This document shows positions 40,331 to 50,375 of a DNA stretch of 64,000 nucleotides, piece after piece (within the stretch, counting starts at the first letter, position 1; each line of letters starts with the position of its first letter). The position numbers and the translations under genes were made by a program. The notes under the pieces are model-generated. The model did no database searches. It saw nothing but the letters and a program-made list of their open reading frames with translations, and was not told the origin of the DNA. Source of the stretch: Leifsonia sp. AG29 (lineage in GTDB: Bacteria; Actinomycetota; Actinomycetes; Actinomycetales; Microbacteriaceae); assembly GCF_009765225.1 (NCBI RefSeq), contig NZ_VMSF01000001.1:868001-932000 (forward strand), given 5' to 3'.

Positions 40331-42688
40331 ATGAGTTCTACGCCCACGTTCACCCCTGCCCGAAAACGACAACTCGGCTCCGAGAAGAGCACCCACCCCC
40401 TCCCGACGGTCCATCCCGCGCCGTCCGACCGCAAGATCACCTGGAGCAGGGTCGCCATCGTGCTGACCGTGCTGTTCTGGGCGATCTACGTCGTCACCAC
40501 GATCATCCGCCAGTTCATCGACAGCGGGAGCCAGAACTTCCGCTTCACGATGGAGGCGATCGGCTACACGGTGGTCGTGACCTTCCTGACGTTCTCCGCG
40601 CTGATGTACCTGGTCGCGCGCCAGGGCGCGCTGCAGCGGTTCAAGAAGCACGTGCGGGTTCCCCGCGCCGAGCTGGACCGGCACTTCTCCGAGACGCAGC
40701 CCTCCATCACCGTTCTCGTCCCCTCCTACGCGGAGGAGCCCTCGGTCGTGCGGATGACGCTCCTGTCGGCCGCCTTGCAGGAGTTCCCCTCCAAGCGGGT
40801 CGTGCTCCTCCTCGACGACAACCCGAACCCGACCGACCCCGCTGTGCTCGAACGGCTGGAGGCGACGCGAGCCCTCGCGGATGACATCCAGCAGGTGCTC
40901 TCGGAGCCGCACTTCCGCGTCTCCGACGCGCTCATGCGCTTCGAGCTGAGCGACGACAGCGTGTATGCCACGGTCGAGGCGTCGCGCGAGCTCGCCGACC
41001 ACTACCGCTGGGCCGCGGACTGGCTCTACGCGCAGGCCGACGCTCACGTGCTGGACGACCACGTCGACGTCTTCTTCGCGGAGCAGGTGCTGCGTGCCCT
41101 CGGCGACGACCTGGCGCTGACCGGCGCCGCGGTCGAGGCGGCCGTCGACGAGGGAGCCGCGCTCACCTCCAAGCGGGTCGCCCAGCTGTACCGGCGCCTC
41201 GCGTGGACGTTCGACGCCGAGCTGGCCGTCTTCGAGCGCAAGAGGTGGGCGTCGCTCTCGCACGAGGCGAACAAGGCCATGAACCTGAACGCCTACATCG
41301 GCCTGATGGGAGGGACGTACCGCGCGGAGGAGACCCCCGACGGTCCGATCCTCACGCCGATCCCGGCCGGGAAGCGCCGCGCGGGCGACATGGAGATCCC
41401 GGACAGCGACTTCCTCCTGACGCTCGACGCCGACTCGATCCTGCTCCGCGAGTACTGCCTCCGGCTGACGTACTTCCTGCAGCAGCCCGGCAACCAGCGC
41501 GTCGCCGTGACGCAGACGCCGTACTCGTCGTTCCGCGGTGCCGGGACGCGCATCGAGCGTCTCGCCGGTGCGACGACCGACATCCAGCACATCCTGCACC
41601 AGGGGAAGAGCTACTACGGCGCGACCTTCTGGGTCGGCGCGAACGCCGTCATCCGCAAGAGGGCGCTGGAGGACATCGTCGAGAGCGAGTTCGTCGGCGG
41701 CTTCGAGGTGCGCCGGTACATCCAGGACCGCACCGTGATCGAGGACACCGAGTCGAGCATCGACCTCGGGACCCACGGCTGGACGCTCGTGAACTACCCG
41801 GAGCGTCTCAGCTACTCGGCCACGCCTCCCGACTTCGGGTCGCTGATCGTGCAGCGCCGGCGCTGGGCCAACGGAGGGCTGCTGATCCTCCCGAAGCTGT
41901 GGCGCCAGGTGAAGGAGCGCCGACGCAGCGGAGAGAACGTCTCGCGCGTCGAGCTGCTCCTCCGCATCAACTACATGGCGTCGATCTGCTGGGCCAGCTT
42001 CGGCCTCGTCTTCCTGCTGGCCTACCCGTATGACGGGCGGCTCCTCAGCCCGATGGTGCTGCTCGCCGCGCTGCCGTACTTCATCAGCCAGGCGGCCGAC
42101 CTGCGCTACTGCGGCTACAAGGCGACCGACATCTTCCGGATCTACGGCTTCAACCTGATCCTCCTGCCGGTGAACCTCGCCGGTGTCCTCAAGTCGATCC
42201 AGCAGTCGCTCACGGGCAAGAAGATCCCGTTCGCGCGGACGCCGAAGGTGAAGAACCGCACCGCCTCCCCGCTGCTGTACGTGATCGCGCCGCTCGCGAT
42301 CGTCGCCTTCTCGCTGTTCACCCTGTGGAGGGACTGGAACGCGCACAACTGGGGCAACGCCGCGTTCGCCGCCTTCAACGCGACGCTCGCGATCTGGGCG
42401 ATCGTCGCCTACATCGGGATCGGCAACACGATCGTCGACATCTGGCTCGGCATGACGAAGCCGCTGTACGTCGAGAAGGGCGCCAAGCGGACGGAGGAGG
42501 CATCGGCCCCCGAGGAGCCGTCGATCGACTGGCGGTCTGTTCTCTACCACGGTCACGCCGGCGGCGAGGTGCCTCACGTGGAGCGGGTCGCGGTCACCGC
42601 GCAGGCGGCCGCCGATACGGCGGCCAGCGACGATCCGGTCGACGACGCACCCGACCGGGCCTCCGGTGACCGGAAGCAGGCCGCCTGA
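40331..42688 (+). CDS. Processive family 2 glycosyltransferase (membrane)
   Basis: 785 aa from ATG 40331; a 34-codon upstream extension of the frame is Arg/Pro-rich and lies over the promoter. Two N-terminal membrane segments (RVAIVLTVLFWAIYVVTTII; about 80-105) precede the catalytic domain: ITVLVPSYAEEPS, VVLLLDDNPNP, LLTLDADS (DAD metal site, about 362), the acceptor-site ED in IEDTES and the processivity motif QRRRWANGG. Four or five C-terminal membrane segments follow. Between LLLDDN and DAD there is an unusual helical insertion of about 150 residues. It probably synthesises and exports a beta-linked polymer (cellulose/chitin/hyaluronan-synthase superfamily); the sugar is unknown. It is coupled to the GH18 gene. 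Confidence 0.85.
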   Translation: MSSTPTFTPARKRQLGSEKSTHPLPTVHPAPSDRKITWSRVAIVLTVLFWAIYVVTTIIRQFIDSGSQNFRFTMEAIGYTVVVTFLTFSALMYLVARQGALQRFKKHVRVPRAELDRHFSETQPSITVLVPSYAEEPSVVRMTLLSAALQEFPSKRVVLLLDDNPNPTDPAVLERLEATRALADDIQQVLSEPHFRVSDALMRFELSDDSVYATVEASRELADHYRWAADWLYAQADAHVLDDHVDVFFAEQVLRALGDDLALTGAAVEAAVDEGAALTSKRVAQLYRRLAWTFDAELAVFERKRWASLSHEANKAMNLNAYIGLMGGTYRAEETPDGPILTPIPAGKRRAGDMEIPDSDFLLTLDADSILLREYCLRLTYFLQQPGNQRVAVTQTPYSSFRGAGTRIERLAGATTDIQHILHQGKSYYGATFWVGANAVIRKRALEDIVESEFVGGFEVRRYIQDRTVIEDTESSIDLGTHGWTLVNYPERLSYSATPPDFGSLIVQRRRWANGGLLILPKLWRQVKERRRSGENVSRVELLLRINYMASICWASFGLVFLLAYPYDGRLLSPMVLLAALPYFISQAADLRYCGYKATDIFRIYGFNLILLPVNLAGVLKSIQQSLTGKKIPFARTPKVKNRTASPLLYVIAPLAIVAFSLFTLWRDWNAHNWGNAAFAAFNATLAIWAIVAYIGIGNTIVDIWLGMTKPLYVEKGAKRTEEASAPEEPSIDWRSVLYHGHAGGEVPHVERVAVTAQAAADTAASDDPVDDAPDRASGDRKQAA

Positions 42689-44310
42689 TGGCGCGCGACA
42701 AAGCGGCGGCCGCGACGGATGCCGCGGCGCGGGCTCAAGCGCCAGAGGCCACATCGGGTCGGCGGCTCTCGCCGTGGCGGGTGATCGTCGCGGGTGTCGT
42801 CGCCGTGGTCGTCGTCACCGGGGGCGTCGTCGGCTTCCAGTGGTGGAGCGCCAGGGCCGCGGTCGATGCGAAGCCGTGGTTCGCCTCCTATGTGGATGTG
42901 ACGGCAACGCCGAAGTTCGCATTTGAGAATCTAGGGACCACCGCGACGAAGGACGCAGTGCTCTCGTTCATCGTGTCGTCGCGGTCCGACCCGTGCACGC
43001 CGTCTTGGGGTGCCGCTTACACGCTCGATGAGGCTCGGGGATCGCTCGATCTCGACCGCCGCATCGCGCGCCTCCAGCAGCAGGGCGGCAACATCGCCGT
43101 GTCGTTCGGCGGCCTCAGCAACTCCGAGCTCGCTGTCGGCTGCACCGACGAGACGAAGCTGAAGGCGGCGTACGCGAAGGTCGTCGACCGGTACAGCATC
43201 GGGACCGTCGACCTCGACCTCGAGGGGTCGGCCCTGACGAACTCCGATGCGGTCTCCCGCCGCGCGGCCGCCATCGCAGCCCTGCAGGAGGAGCGCCGGT
43301 CGGACGGCGAGCGGCTGGCCGTCTGGCTCACCCTCCCGGTGGCGCCGACCGGCATGACGGAGGACGGCACGAACGCGATCGCCGCGATGCTGAAGGCCAA
43401 GGTCGACATCGCCGGCGTGAACGTGATGGTGATGGACTACGGCACGTCGAAGGACCCGCGCCAGTCCATGGCGAAGACCTCGGAGGCGGCGGTGACGGCA
43501 GCGCAGCGCCAGCTGGGCGTGCTCTACAACCGGGCCGGGCTGCACCAGAGCGACCCGAGCCTGTGGGCGAAGATGGGCGCGACGCCGATGATCGGGCAGA
43601 ACGACACCGCCGACGAGGTGTTCACGCTCGCGGACGCGACGCAGTTCAACGCCTGGGCCATCAGCAGCGGCCTCGGCCGGATGTCGATGTGGTCGGCGAA
43701 CCGCGACAAGACCTGCGGGACGAACTACGTGGACACGACGGTCGTCTCGGATGCGTGCAGCGGCGTGAACCAGGGGAAGAAGACGTTCGCGTCCCTCCTG
43801 TCGAAGGGCTTCGACGGGCGGATCGCCCTGGGGGAGGCGGCGGTGACGACCGCCGAGCCCACGTCGAGCGCTCAGACGGACGACCCGGCGCACTCGCCCT
43901 ATCCCGTCTGGGCGGCGGCGAATTCGTACCTGAAGGGGACCAAGGTCACCTGGCACCACAACGTCTACCAGGCGAAATGGTGGACGAAGGGCGACGTGCC
44001 CGACAACCCGGTGCTGAACTCGTGGGAGACGCCGTGGGAGCTGGTCGGCCCGGTGCTGCCCGGCGAGACGCCGATCCCGCAGCCGACCCTCCCGGCGGGG
44101 ACATACCCCAACTGGAGCGGGACGACCGCTTATGACAAGGGGCAGCGTGTGCTGTTCGACGGGGTGCCGTTCGAGGCGAAGTGGTGGAGCCAGGGCGACA
44201 GCCCGGAGGCGGCCAGCGCGAACCCCGACTCGTCGCCCTGGGCGCCCCTGAGTCAGGACGAGATCGACAAGCTCATCGGCGGTTCGTCGACGAGCGCTCC
44301 GTCCAAATAG
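42688..44310 (+). CDS. Membrane-anchored GH18-like protein with two CBM5/12-type modules
   Basis: 540 aa from ATG 42688 (TGATG overlap with the GT2). A single N-terminal membrane anchor (about 30-52) leaves the rest outside. The TIM-barrel shows GH18 features: NIAVSFGGLSN, then TVDLDLEGSAL with the D-x-D-x-E catalytic triad (Glu about 178), VNVMVMDYGTSK and WAISSGLGRMSMWSANRD. Two C-terminal modules (about 405-455 and 470-520) share the pattern P-W-x-Y-x-x-G-x-V with YQAKWWTKGDVP and FEAKWWSQGDSPEA, like chitin-binding CBM5/12. It probably trims or binds the polymer made by the coupled glycosyltransferase, or degrades chitin. Confidence 0.82.
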   Translation: MARDKAAAATDAAARAQAPEATSGRRLSPWRVIVAGVVAVVVVTGGVVGFQWWSARAAVDAKPWFASYVDVTATPKFAFENLGTTATKDAVLSFIVSSRSDPCTPSWGAAYTLDEARGSLDLDRRIARLQQQGGNIAVSFGGLSNSELAVGCTDETKLKAAYAKVVDRYSIGTVDLDLEGSALTNSDAVSRRAAAIAALQEERRSDGERLAVWLTLPVAPTGMTEDGTNAIAAMLKAKVDIAGVNVMVMDYGTSKDPRQSMAKTSEAAVTAAQRQLGVLYNRAGLHQSDPSLWAKMGATPMIGQNDTADEVFTLADATQFNAWAISSGLGRMSMWSANRDKTCGTNYVDTTVVSDACSGVNQGKKTFASLLSKGFDGRIALGEAAVTTAEPTSSAQTDDPAHSPYPVWAAANSYLKGTKVTWHHNVYQAKWWTKGDVPDNPVLNSWETPWELVGPVLPGETPIPQPTLPAGTYPNWSGTTAYDKGQRVLFDGVPFEAKWWSQGDSPEAASANPDSSPWAPLSQDEIDKLIGGSSTSAPSK

Positions 44311-44617
44311 GAGGCTCGGCGGCGGGGTGCCTGCTCACGAGCGCACCCCGTCGCCGACCGGTCGGCCTGAGCCCGCTGCGGGGTGGGCGGGTCGACCTCG
44401 CGCGGCGCTCATCGCGAGGTGCCGCGCACGCCGGGCAGGCCCCTCGGTGCCCGCTCCGGCTTCGGCGGGAGGCGCGCGATTCGGGTTTCGCGCTCCTCCC
44501 GTCGCTGTCACCGTCGGCTCGGCGCGCGCCCGCCGCGCGTGTACTTTCGCCCTCCGACGACACGGTAGGATGGTCGAGTTGCCTTGCTTGGTGCCGAGAG
44601 CCTGGGCGGGGCAGCAA
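44311..44617 (+). other. Gene-free stretch: terminator, then tRNA promoter
   Basis: No credible coding frame is seen; all ORFs here are short and Arg/Pro-rich. It holds the stem-loop at 44321-44352 and, near its end, TAGGAT (44566-44571) as a candidate -10 for the tRNA. Confidence 0.5.
44321..44352 (+). terminator. Stem-loop after the GH18 gene
   Basis: CGGGGTGC (44323-44330) pairs with GCACCCCG (44343-44350), extendable by a G-U and a G-C pair, with a 12-nt loop, 12 bases after the stop. It lacks a U-tract. Confidence 0.6.
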
Positions 44618-44691
<74 letters not shown>

Positions 44692-44697
44692 CGTTCA

Positions 44698-44756
44698 GAA
44701 ATGAGGAAGGGCCTCGCCGGGTCGCTCTGCGACCAGGCGAGGCCCTTCCTCATTTC
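44698..44756. terminator. Very strong bidirectional hairpin terminator after tRNA-Pro
   Basis: A perfect 21-bp inverted repeat (44698-44718 with 44736-44756) whose 17-nt loop contains a further 5-bp stem (GTCGC/GCGAC). It starts seven bases after the tRNA. The A-rich and T-rich ends (GAAATGAGG/CCTCATTTC) give an intrinsic terminator in both directions. Confidence 0.9.
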
Positions 44757-44993
44757 TTCACTCGCTGCTCACTATCGGGGTCCCCAAAGCCGGGGCCCCA
44801 GGCGTCGCGATCAGCAGGCGCGCCAGCGCCCGCGTGTCGCGACGTCTGGGGAAGCGATGGGGCGCAGCCCGACAACGCACCGTCGGCGAGGCCTGTTCGC
44901 CGCGAGCCGAGCGGGAGCTGCGGGTCGCGACTCCCTCTTGTCGCGCCAGTCAGTCCGGCGCAATACTGACGACCAACGCGAGGGGGTGCGGTG

Positions 44994-45287
44994 ATGCCTG
45001 AGGACTGGCACGTCGGTACTGAGGTGGTCGTCAAGATCATCGAAGGCAGCACGTCTGCGCTCACCCCGGAGAATGAGATTCTCCTCGTTCCCCAAAACGG
45101 CGCATTCCGTGTCGGGCGACTCAATGAGTACGCCATCGTCACGATCGAGCCTGGCGACGCAGCTCACGTCGAGGCCTTCTCTCCTGAAAACATGCTGCGC
45201 GGAAGAATCAGTACCAGCACCGAAGACACGTTGGGGATCACCCTGCTTTCGGACGGGGACGTGACCGGGGTGGACGGCGTCCTGTGA
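44994..45287 (+). CDS. Hypothetical protein, 97 aa
   Basis: ATG 44994 (GTG 44991 adds one codon) with AGGGGG just upstream. The product is an acidic, beta-rich soluble protein: EVVVKIIEGSTSALTPENEI, then GRLNEYAIVTIEPGDAAHVE and STEDTLGITLLSDGDVTG, with alternating hydrophobic residues suggesting a small beta-barrel or sandwich. No family is recognised. The stop overlaps the GTG of the next, frameshifted gene. Codon use is slightly less GC-biased than in the housekeeping blocks, in keeping with an accessory region after a tRNA gene. Confidence 0.6.
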   Translation: MPEDWHVGTEVVVKIIEGSTSALTPENEILLVPQNGAFRVGRLNEYAIVTIEPGDAAHVEAFSPENMLRGRISTSTEDTLGITLLSDGDVTGVDGVL

Positions 45288-45884
45288 AGGTTCGGGGACT
45301 CTGGGTGCAGTTCGGCTCGCGTATTGGTGATCGAGCCCAGCCGCCCGTCCCCCCGTCCCCACCCGCGGCGTCGCAGACACCAGCGCCCATATCCGGACGC
45401 ATCTTCCGCATTGTCGACGATCAACTCGCGGAGGAGCGGGGAACGAAGGCGAGCCTGGAGGCGGGCCTCGGACGTGATCAAAACGTCCGGCACTCTCACC
45501 ACACTGTTCCTCGCGATCGGCGCGATCACGGGGGGCGCGCGCGTTCACCTCGAGTGGTGGGCTGTGGCAGCCTTCACCGCAGCGGTCCTCGTCTTCGTCG
45601 TCAGCGCGTGCGTCGCGATCTCCGTTGCCAGCCCGCGGGCCTATGAGGAACTGAAGATCGAGGACCTCCGCGGCATCATGAGCCCGGAAATCTTCGCAGA
45701 GCCGGAATTCGAAGCCGGGCCCAAGCTGACCAAGCCGTACCTTGACATGATCCAAGCAGCGCGAGCCGCGAACCGGAAGAAGGCGAACCGCCTCCTGGTC
45801 GCCATCGGGTTCGAAGTGGCGGGCGTTGTTCTAGCGGCGGCCGCAGCGGTCAGCACACTGATCAGCTCCGCTACCGCGCACTAG
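45284..45884 (+). pseudogene. Frameshifted two-segment membrane protein
   Basis: A GTG at 45284 overlaps the previous stop and opens a frame (MKVRGLWVQFGSRIGD...ISGRIFRIVDDQLAEER) that reads sensibly to about 45460. The sensible continuation (SDVIKTSGTLTTLFLAIGAI, two membrane helices, then AEPEFEAGPKLTKPYLDMIQ and a third hydrophobic stretch) is in the frame one base over, ending at TAG 45882-45884. Removing one G from the GGG run at 45463-45465 joins both parts into about 199 aa. It is either a recent inactivating insertion or a sequencing error. The apparent 186-aa ORF starting at 45324 has an off-frame N-terminus. Confidence 0.65.
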
Positions 45885-45918
45885 CTACGCTCCCCGAACC
45901 GGCCGCGTGGCGTGGCGG

Positions 45919-46812
45919 TCAGGGGAGGTGGCGTCCGACAAAAGCGAGTTGCGCCGGCGCGACGCGCCTCCAGAAGTCGTTGTTGTGGCCTCCGGGCTCG
46001 AAACCGCCCGCGGGGCGCGGGCGCAGACCGGCGACATAATCCTGCACGTTCGGGTAGAAGCCGTCGCCGGTTCCGCAGTCGATCCGCACCGGGACGCGGG
46101 CGAGTGCGGCCTCGCGGCCGAAGACCGTGTTCGCCGCGAAGTCGGCCGAGTCGTCGAAAGCGGTGTGCGCGGCCTCCTGCACGGTGTGCCAGATCGCGGG
46201 ACTCTCCGCCACGACCGACGCCACGCGCGCTGTACCGAGCAGCCCGGCCAGATGGAGGGCGCCGTAGCCTCCCATCGACCAGCCGAAAAGGGACACTCTC
46301 GACACGTCGAGTCCCGAGCGTGCGAGCAGCGGAAGGAACTCCTCGGTGACCATCGCGCCCGCATCCTCACCGCTCGCGCGGCGATGCCAGTAGGTGTTAC
46401 CGCCGTCGACGGACGCGATTGCGAACGGCTTGACCCCGGTGGCGATGGCCTGGGCCAGGAACCGGTCGAGGCCAAGACCCGAGCCGAAAGCCGACGAGTG
46501 ATCGCCGCCGTACCCGTGGAGGGCGACGAGGACGGGCAAAGCGTCGCCCGGCTTCGAACCGGGCGGAAAGCTGACGGTCCAGCGGCACGTCGCCCCTAGG
46601 CGAGCGGCCGACACGAACGACCCGTCGAGGGCCGGCCCTGGGGCGATCGAGGGGATCCGTCCCGGTGCGCCGTCAAGGCCCAAGATCTCGTGCAGCGTCG
46701 AGCGCCCGGGGAGGAGTCGCTCCTCTACCGCGAGAGCAGTCCCGGCGCCCAGGACACCCAGGGCGGCGACGCCGATCCCCGCGCCGATCAGGGTTCGGCG
46801 CGCCAGCCTCAT
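45919..46812 (-). CDS. Exported alpha/beta-hydrolase (esterase D / antigen 85-like)
   Basis: 297 aa from ATG 46812. The N-terminus MRLARRTLIGAGIGVAALGV carries a twin-arginine-like signal followed by an Ala-rich core. The catalytic triad of an esterase-D-family hydrolase is visible: oxyanion region VLVALHGYGGDHS, Ser in LFGWSMGGYGALHLAG (about residue 175), Asp in IDCGTGDGFYPNV and His in GGHNNDFWRR near the C-terminus. It is probably secreted and acts on an ester substrate outside the membrane. It stands alone on the reverse strand; the substrate is unknown. Confidence 0.85.
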   Translation of the reverse strand: MRLARRTLIGAGIGVAALGVLGAGTALAVEERLLPGRSTLHEILGLDGAPGRIPSIAPGPALDGSFVSAARLGATCRWTVSFPPGSKPGDALPVLVALHGYGGDHSSAFGSGLGLDRFLAQAIATGVKPFAIASVDGGNTYWHRRASGEDAGAMVTEEFLPLLARSGLDVSRVSLFGWSMGGYGALHLAGLLGTARVASVVAESPAIWHTVQEAAHTAFDDSADFAANTVFGREAALARVPVRIDCGTGDGFYPNVQDYVAGLRPRPAGGFEPGGHNNDFWRRVAPAQLAFVGRHLP

Positions 46813-46900
46813 GGTGCCACTCTATTCGTGCTCGTCAGACTTCGACCCGGTGCCTCACAGTGAGCGGAACCAGGCGTCCGAAGGGGCAGCCGTGACGGTT

Positions 46901-47497
46901 TCACGCGTGGCTCCCGACCGCGACGATGATCCCGATCGCCAGGCCCACCCAGAACGGGGCGAACGTGAAGAGGATGCCGAGCACCAGACCGGCCGTGGCG
47001 ACGCCGCCGCTGCCGCGCGAGCGCATCTTTCCCAGACCGATCGATGAGAAGACGATCCCGGAGATCGCGAGACCGGGCGCGAGGATGAGCCCTGCCTTGG
47101 CGCTGTAGACCGCCCAGTCCGACTGCGGGATGTGCAGAGCAATGTCGAGAACGATGACGGTGAGGATGCTCACGATCACGGCGAGGATGGACAAGCCTCG
47201 CCCGAGGAACGCGTGCCGATTGCGGGGCGCAGACGCGGGTGCGTATGCAGCCGCCTCCACTGCGGCGCGCCGCGACTCGAAGGGCACGTACGGGGCGGGC
47301 GTCGGATCTTCGGCGGCCGGCGCCGGAGGCGACGGGACCGGAGGCGACGGGACCGGTGGGGGAGCGACCTGCGGGCGCGGAAGTTCTCGCGTGTGTTCCG
47401 TCCAGCCCGCGCCGGACCACCACCGGGCGATCGGGGCTCCCGTCGGGTCCGCGTACCAGCCCGCGGCGGGCGCGCCCGCGCCGACCTGGTCACTCAT
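46901..47497 (-). CDS. DUF2510 domain membrane protein
   Basis: 198 aa from ATG 47497 (GTG/ATG further upstream add a few residues). The N-terminal AGWYADPTGAPIARWWSGAGWTE-type segment, with its spaced Trp residues, is a DUF2510 domain; it is followed by a Pro-rich linker (about 40-65) and three or four hydrophobic segments (LSILAVIVSILTVIVLDIAL, AGLILAPGLAISGIVFSSIG, GLVLGILFTFAPFWVGLAIG). The family is common and uncharacterised in actinobacteria. Confidence 0.82.
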   Translation of the reverse strand: MSDQVGAGAPAAGWYADPTGAPIARWWSGAGWTEHTRELPRPQVAPPPVPSPPVPSPPAPAAEDPTPAPYVPFESRRAAVEAAAYAPASAPRNRHAFLGRGLSILAVIVSILTVIVLDIALHIPQSDWAVYSAKAGLILAPGLAISGIVFSSIGLGKMRSRGSGGVATAGLVLGILFTFAPFWVGLAIGIIVAVGSHA

Positions 47498-47612
47498 GCC
47501 CGACGCCCCCAATCCGACCGCCCCGCTGTGCGCGTGCGAAGTCAGTCGGTCACACGTTACTGATGTCGGGTGGCATCATCTGACCCCAGTTGGGGAGGCT
47601 GGGCACCAGAAC

Positions 47613-48938
<1,326 letters not shown>

Positions 48939-49297
48939 GACGGACCCCCACTGTGCGGCTGCCGCGAACGTCCGCGATCATCCCGCGACCGCGCTCAGCC
49001 TCCTCGCCCGTGATCCGGACGCGGAGGGCCGTTGGTCCTGTCCGCTTGCCCCTCAGGCTGCTGAGACGACCCGGACGAACCATTCGAGTCCGGCGAAGTC
49101 GGCCACGTCATGGGTGACGATCGCGACGACAAATGCCTACACTTCCGGCACCCCTCGATCGGATGGTCGCGGGGCTTAAGCCCGTGGTCGCCCATGGGTC
49201 GCGAAGCTACTCTCCGAGAACGCCTCCCGAACATCGGCGGCGATCTGCGTATGCGGCCCCGGCGCGGGCGAGTGAGAAGGCGAGGGAGGCGGCGCTC
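48939..49297. other. Intergenic region between divergent antiporter and membrane-protein genes
   Basis: It contains the short reverse-strand remnant at 49053-49137 and a 12-bp palindrome GGGCTTAAGCCC near 49174. Otherwise only Arg/Pro-rich off-frame ORFs are present. Confidence 0.4.
49053..49137 (-). pseudogene. Possible C-terminal remnant of a PIN-domain (VapC-like) gene
   Basis: The reverse strand encodes AFVVAIVTHDVADFAGLEW followed by FVRVVSAA and a stop. The T-H-D-x-x-D-F-x-G pattern resembles the end of PIN-domain toxins, where the Asp binds metal. There is no start codon and a stop lies just upstream, so only about 27 codons survive. The match is short and could be coincidence. Confidence 0.3.
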
Positions 49298-49951
49298 ATG
49301 GCTTCACCATCGCGAAGCGTTCCCTTCTTCCTGCGTTGGACCCTCATCGTCACCGCCGGGGAGACGCTCGGCTTCGCCGTTGCGGCTGTGGTTGCTGTCA
49401 GCGCGACCGCCGCAGGTTTATCGGACGCGGCGCGATACCCGATCGTGGTGGCCGCCGGAGCTGTCGAAGGCGCGTTGCTCGGCACCGCGCAATATATAGG
49501 TATGCGGCAGCACAGGCCGCGTGCCGGCGCATGGATCGGAGCCACGAGCGCGGCCGCGGCTCTGGCGTGGGCGGTCGGGATGCTGGCGAGCCTGCTGCCG
49601 GTACTTCCGCCTCCACCGATGATGATCGTCGGTGCGGCCGTCGGCGGTCTGATCATCATCGCCTCGATCCCGTTGACGCAATGGCTGGTTCTGCGACGGC
49701 GGGGCACATTCCGCTGGGTGCCGGTCAACATGGGGGCGTGGGCGGTCGCCGTGCTGTGGACGGTCGTTCCGTCGCCGATCGTGGACGAGTCGACCCCGGT
49801 GGCCGTTCTCGTCCTCGTCAACGCGATCGCGGGCGTGCTCATGGCGTCGACGGTGGCGCTGCTCACAGCGCACACAGCGAATCGACTGTTCGGGACGCCG
49901 CGGCCGGCGACGACGGCGTCGCGTGCAGCCTCCCGTTCATCGACTCCATGA
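49298..49951 (+). CDS. Polytopic membrane protein, hypothetical
   Basis: 217 aa from ATG 49298, preceded by GAGGGAGG; a longer open frame upstream is Arg-rich and unlikely. Five to six hydrophobic segments alternate with short loops (TLIVTAGETLGFAVAAVVAV, YPIVVAAGAVEGALLGTAQY, AWIGATSAAAALAWAVGMLA, MMIVGAAVGGLIIIASIPL, AVLVLVNAIAGVLMASTVAL). QYIGMRQHRPRAGAWIGAT and TQWLVLRRRGTFRWVPVN look like an internal repeat of two similar halves. The function is unknown. Its 3' end overlaps the antisense small membrane-protein gene by 89 bases. Confidence 0.72.
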   Translation: MASPSRSVPFFLRWTLIVTAGETLGFAVAAVVAVSATAAGLSDAARYPIVVAAGAVEGALLGTAQYIGMRQHRPRAGAWIGATSAAAALAWAVGMLASLLPVLPPPPMMIVGAAVGGLIIIASIPLTQWLVLRRRGTFRWVPVNMGAWAVAVLWTVVPSPIVDESTPVAVLVLVNAIAGVLMASTVALLTAHTANRLFGTPRPATTASRAASRSSTP

Positions 49952-50075
49952 CGGTGATGCTGCCGAACACCAGCAGGACGACCGCCACGACGACGAGCAG
50001 GGTGATGACGATGATGAGGTTGCGGCGGGCCGCGGGGTCGTGCGGAGGCTCGCGGTCGGTCTTCTCGGTGCTCAA
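49863..50075 (-). CDS. 70-aa single-pass membrane protein with TTG start
   Basis: The start is TTG at 50075, chosen because GGAGAG lies seven bases upstream on the reverse strand and because the frame before it is not protein-like. The product has a charged N-terminus (STEKTDREPPHDPAARR), one membrane helix (NLIIVITLLVVVAVVLLVFG) and a short outer tail. The family is unknown. The gene overlaps the end of the oppositely oriented membrane-protein gene. Confidence 0.6.
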   Translation of the reverse strand: MSTEKTDREPPHDPAARRNLIIVITLLVVVAVVLLVFGSITVMESMNGRLHATPSSPAAASRTVDSLCAL

Positions 50076-50086
50076 AATTCTCTCCG

Positions 50087-50104
50087 GTGTACTCGTCGGT
50101 ACAC
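50087..50104. promoter_or_regulatory. Palindrome upstream of the TTG-start gene
   Basis: GTGTAC-TCGTCG-GTACAC is a perfect 6-bp-arm inverted repeat 12 bases before the TTG start, overlapping its probable transcription start; TACCGT on the reverse strand next to it can be the -10. It is a candidate operator. Confidence 0.45.
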
Positions 50105-50375
50105 GGTAACTGCGGAGGCTGACCGAATCCCGTACAAATCGGTCGTTTTCCAGAACGTCGGGACGCGTCATTGACGCGTCCCGAGCATCCGCCCCCGTCG
50201 AAACGATCCCAGCCTGACGAAGAGGGGCAGAATTCACTGGTATTCTCAGATTCGCGAATCCCGGTTGACCTGACGCCGAAGTCATGGTTTGCGAGGTGGG
50301 TATCGCGATCGACAGGCTTACCGCGGTATCTCACAGGGGGAACAGTGAAGCGACACAGCAAGAACGGGAGCCCCG

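Noticed and set aside
45324-45460. N-terminal 46 residues of the 186-aa ORF starting at 45324
   Set aside because: They are Arg/Pro/His-rich and off-frame to the better reading frame starting at 45284; only the part after about 45465 is credible.
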